Below are positions 32,681-32,929 of a stretch of 32,929 nucleotides of DNA, one piece after another. Both the position numbers and the translations under genes were made by a program. Origin of the DNA: an uncultured Thermotogae bacterium (lineage in GTDB: Bacteria; Thermotogota; Thermotogae; Mesoaciditogales; Mesoaciditogaceae); the NCBI GenBank assembly GCA_913056255.1, contig CAJXLN010000019.1, forward strand, positions 1 through 32,929, written 5' to 3'. The first letter of the stretch is position 1; each line of letters opens with the position of its first letter. The notes below the pieces were generated by a model. That model did not search any database and had not been told where the DNA came from. It worked only from the letters and a program-made list of their open reading frames with translations.

Positions 32681-32868
32681 GGGAATTTTTTTCGAAACCT
32701 TATCAAGATCGAATCGCTCGTTTATCCATCTTCTATCCATCTTCCGGTTCACACAGCGAGGAGCCGAGAGCGGCAGCGCGAGACCCGAGGGAGCGGAATA
32801 AATAAAAAAATCCTTGTTTAAGGCGATAGCCGCGACCCGACAGTCGAGTGATTTTGAACTATGTCCTT
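32681..32868. other. Gene-free spacer between direct repeats
   Basis: This is 188 bases with no open frame of note. The central part (about 32755-32800) is GC-rich and full of GAGCCGAGAGCGG-like elements that differ in composition from the flanks. It may be part of a repeated intergenic unit of about 247 bases. Confidence 0.4.
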
Positions 32869-32929
32869 AATTTGTGTGTCAACTTTATAACTTTGAAATC
32901 TAAATCTTTTTTCGCTTTGCAAGCGATAA
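32869..32929 (+). repeat. Direct repeat copy B, cut by the window end
   Basis: This is the second copy of the 59-61 base repeat, starting 247 bases after copy A. It carries AACTTTATAACTTTGAAATC in place of the corresponding stretch in copy A. The same hairpin TCGCTTTGCAAGCGA closes it. The window ends with it, so further units may follow. Confidence 0.75.

Overview
The window comes from a bacterium that is most probably a member of the Thermotogota. The chain DUF4416-rimO-pgsA-thpR-recA-recX-rny and the chain yicC-remA-gmk-rpoZ-coaBC are arrangements I associate with that phylum. A two-domain protein disulfide oxidoreductase next to thioredoxin reductase, and a small barrel-like envelope protein ending in Phe, fit the same picture. 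The genus cannot be settled from the sequence alone. Base composition is moderately AT-rich, and genes within an operon are packed with 1-4 base overlaps.

Bases 1 to about 5,450 are an eroded accessory island. It starts with a deleted IS carrying a broken transposase (41-677). Next comes a row of one-gene modules, all read on the minus strand and separated by sites that look like integron attC sites (1030-1120, a half site at 3697-3729, 4114-4199, 5030-5096). The cargo is an orphan HsdR-N-type nuclease-like protein, a HicB antitoxin with an internally deleted HicA toxin, and a TIR-like nucleotide-binding protein split by a frameshift. A tyrosine recombinase with two in-frame stops lies inside the row. 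A CRISPR remnant (one repeat, one spacer, one truncated repeat) closes the island.

From 5.66 kb the sequence is chromosomal backbone. A folT-type ECF transporter gene has its own extended -10 promoter and a leader that can fold as an H-type pseudoknot competing with a strong intrinsic terminator, so it is a riboswitch candidate. On the minus strand from 12.6 to 6.6 kb is one long operon, thrS-kal-kce-yajC-secD-secF. It joins threonyl-tRNA charging and the Sec translocon accessory proteins to two enzymes of lysine fermentation.

From 12.9 kb nearly all genes are on the plus strand. They are: a polar amino acid ABC transporter (binding protein, permease, ATPase, second permease); an eight-gene overlapping operon from DUF4416 to glpP (ribosomal protein methylthiolation, phospholipid synthesis, RNA ligase-like, recombination, mRNA turnover, antitermination); a group with a 50-residue small protein, an ABC ATPase that has lost its key motifs, a PfkB kinase, a CBS-pair protein, mtaB and a class IV aminotransferase; then yicC-remA-gmk-rpoZ-coaBC; then a redox operon (pdo-trxB) whose promoter is covered by a perfect dyad of the CsoR/CstR type. 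A convergent minus-strand envelope protein gene follows. The window ends in a gene-free stretch with a 60-base direct repeat spaced 247 bases apart.

No tRNA or rRNA gene was seen. Most promoters I can recognise are of the extended -10 type (TGnTATAAT) with weak or no -35 box.
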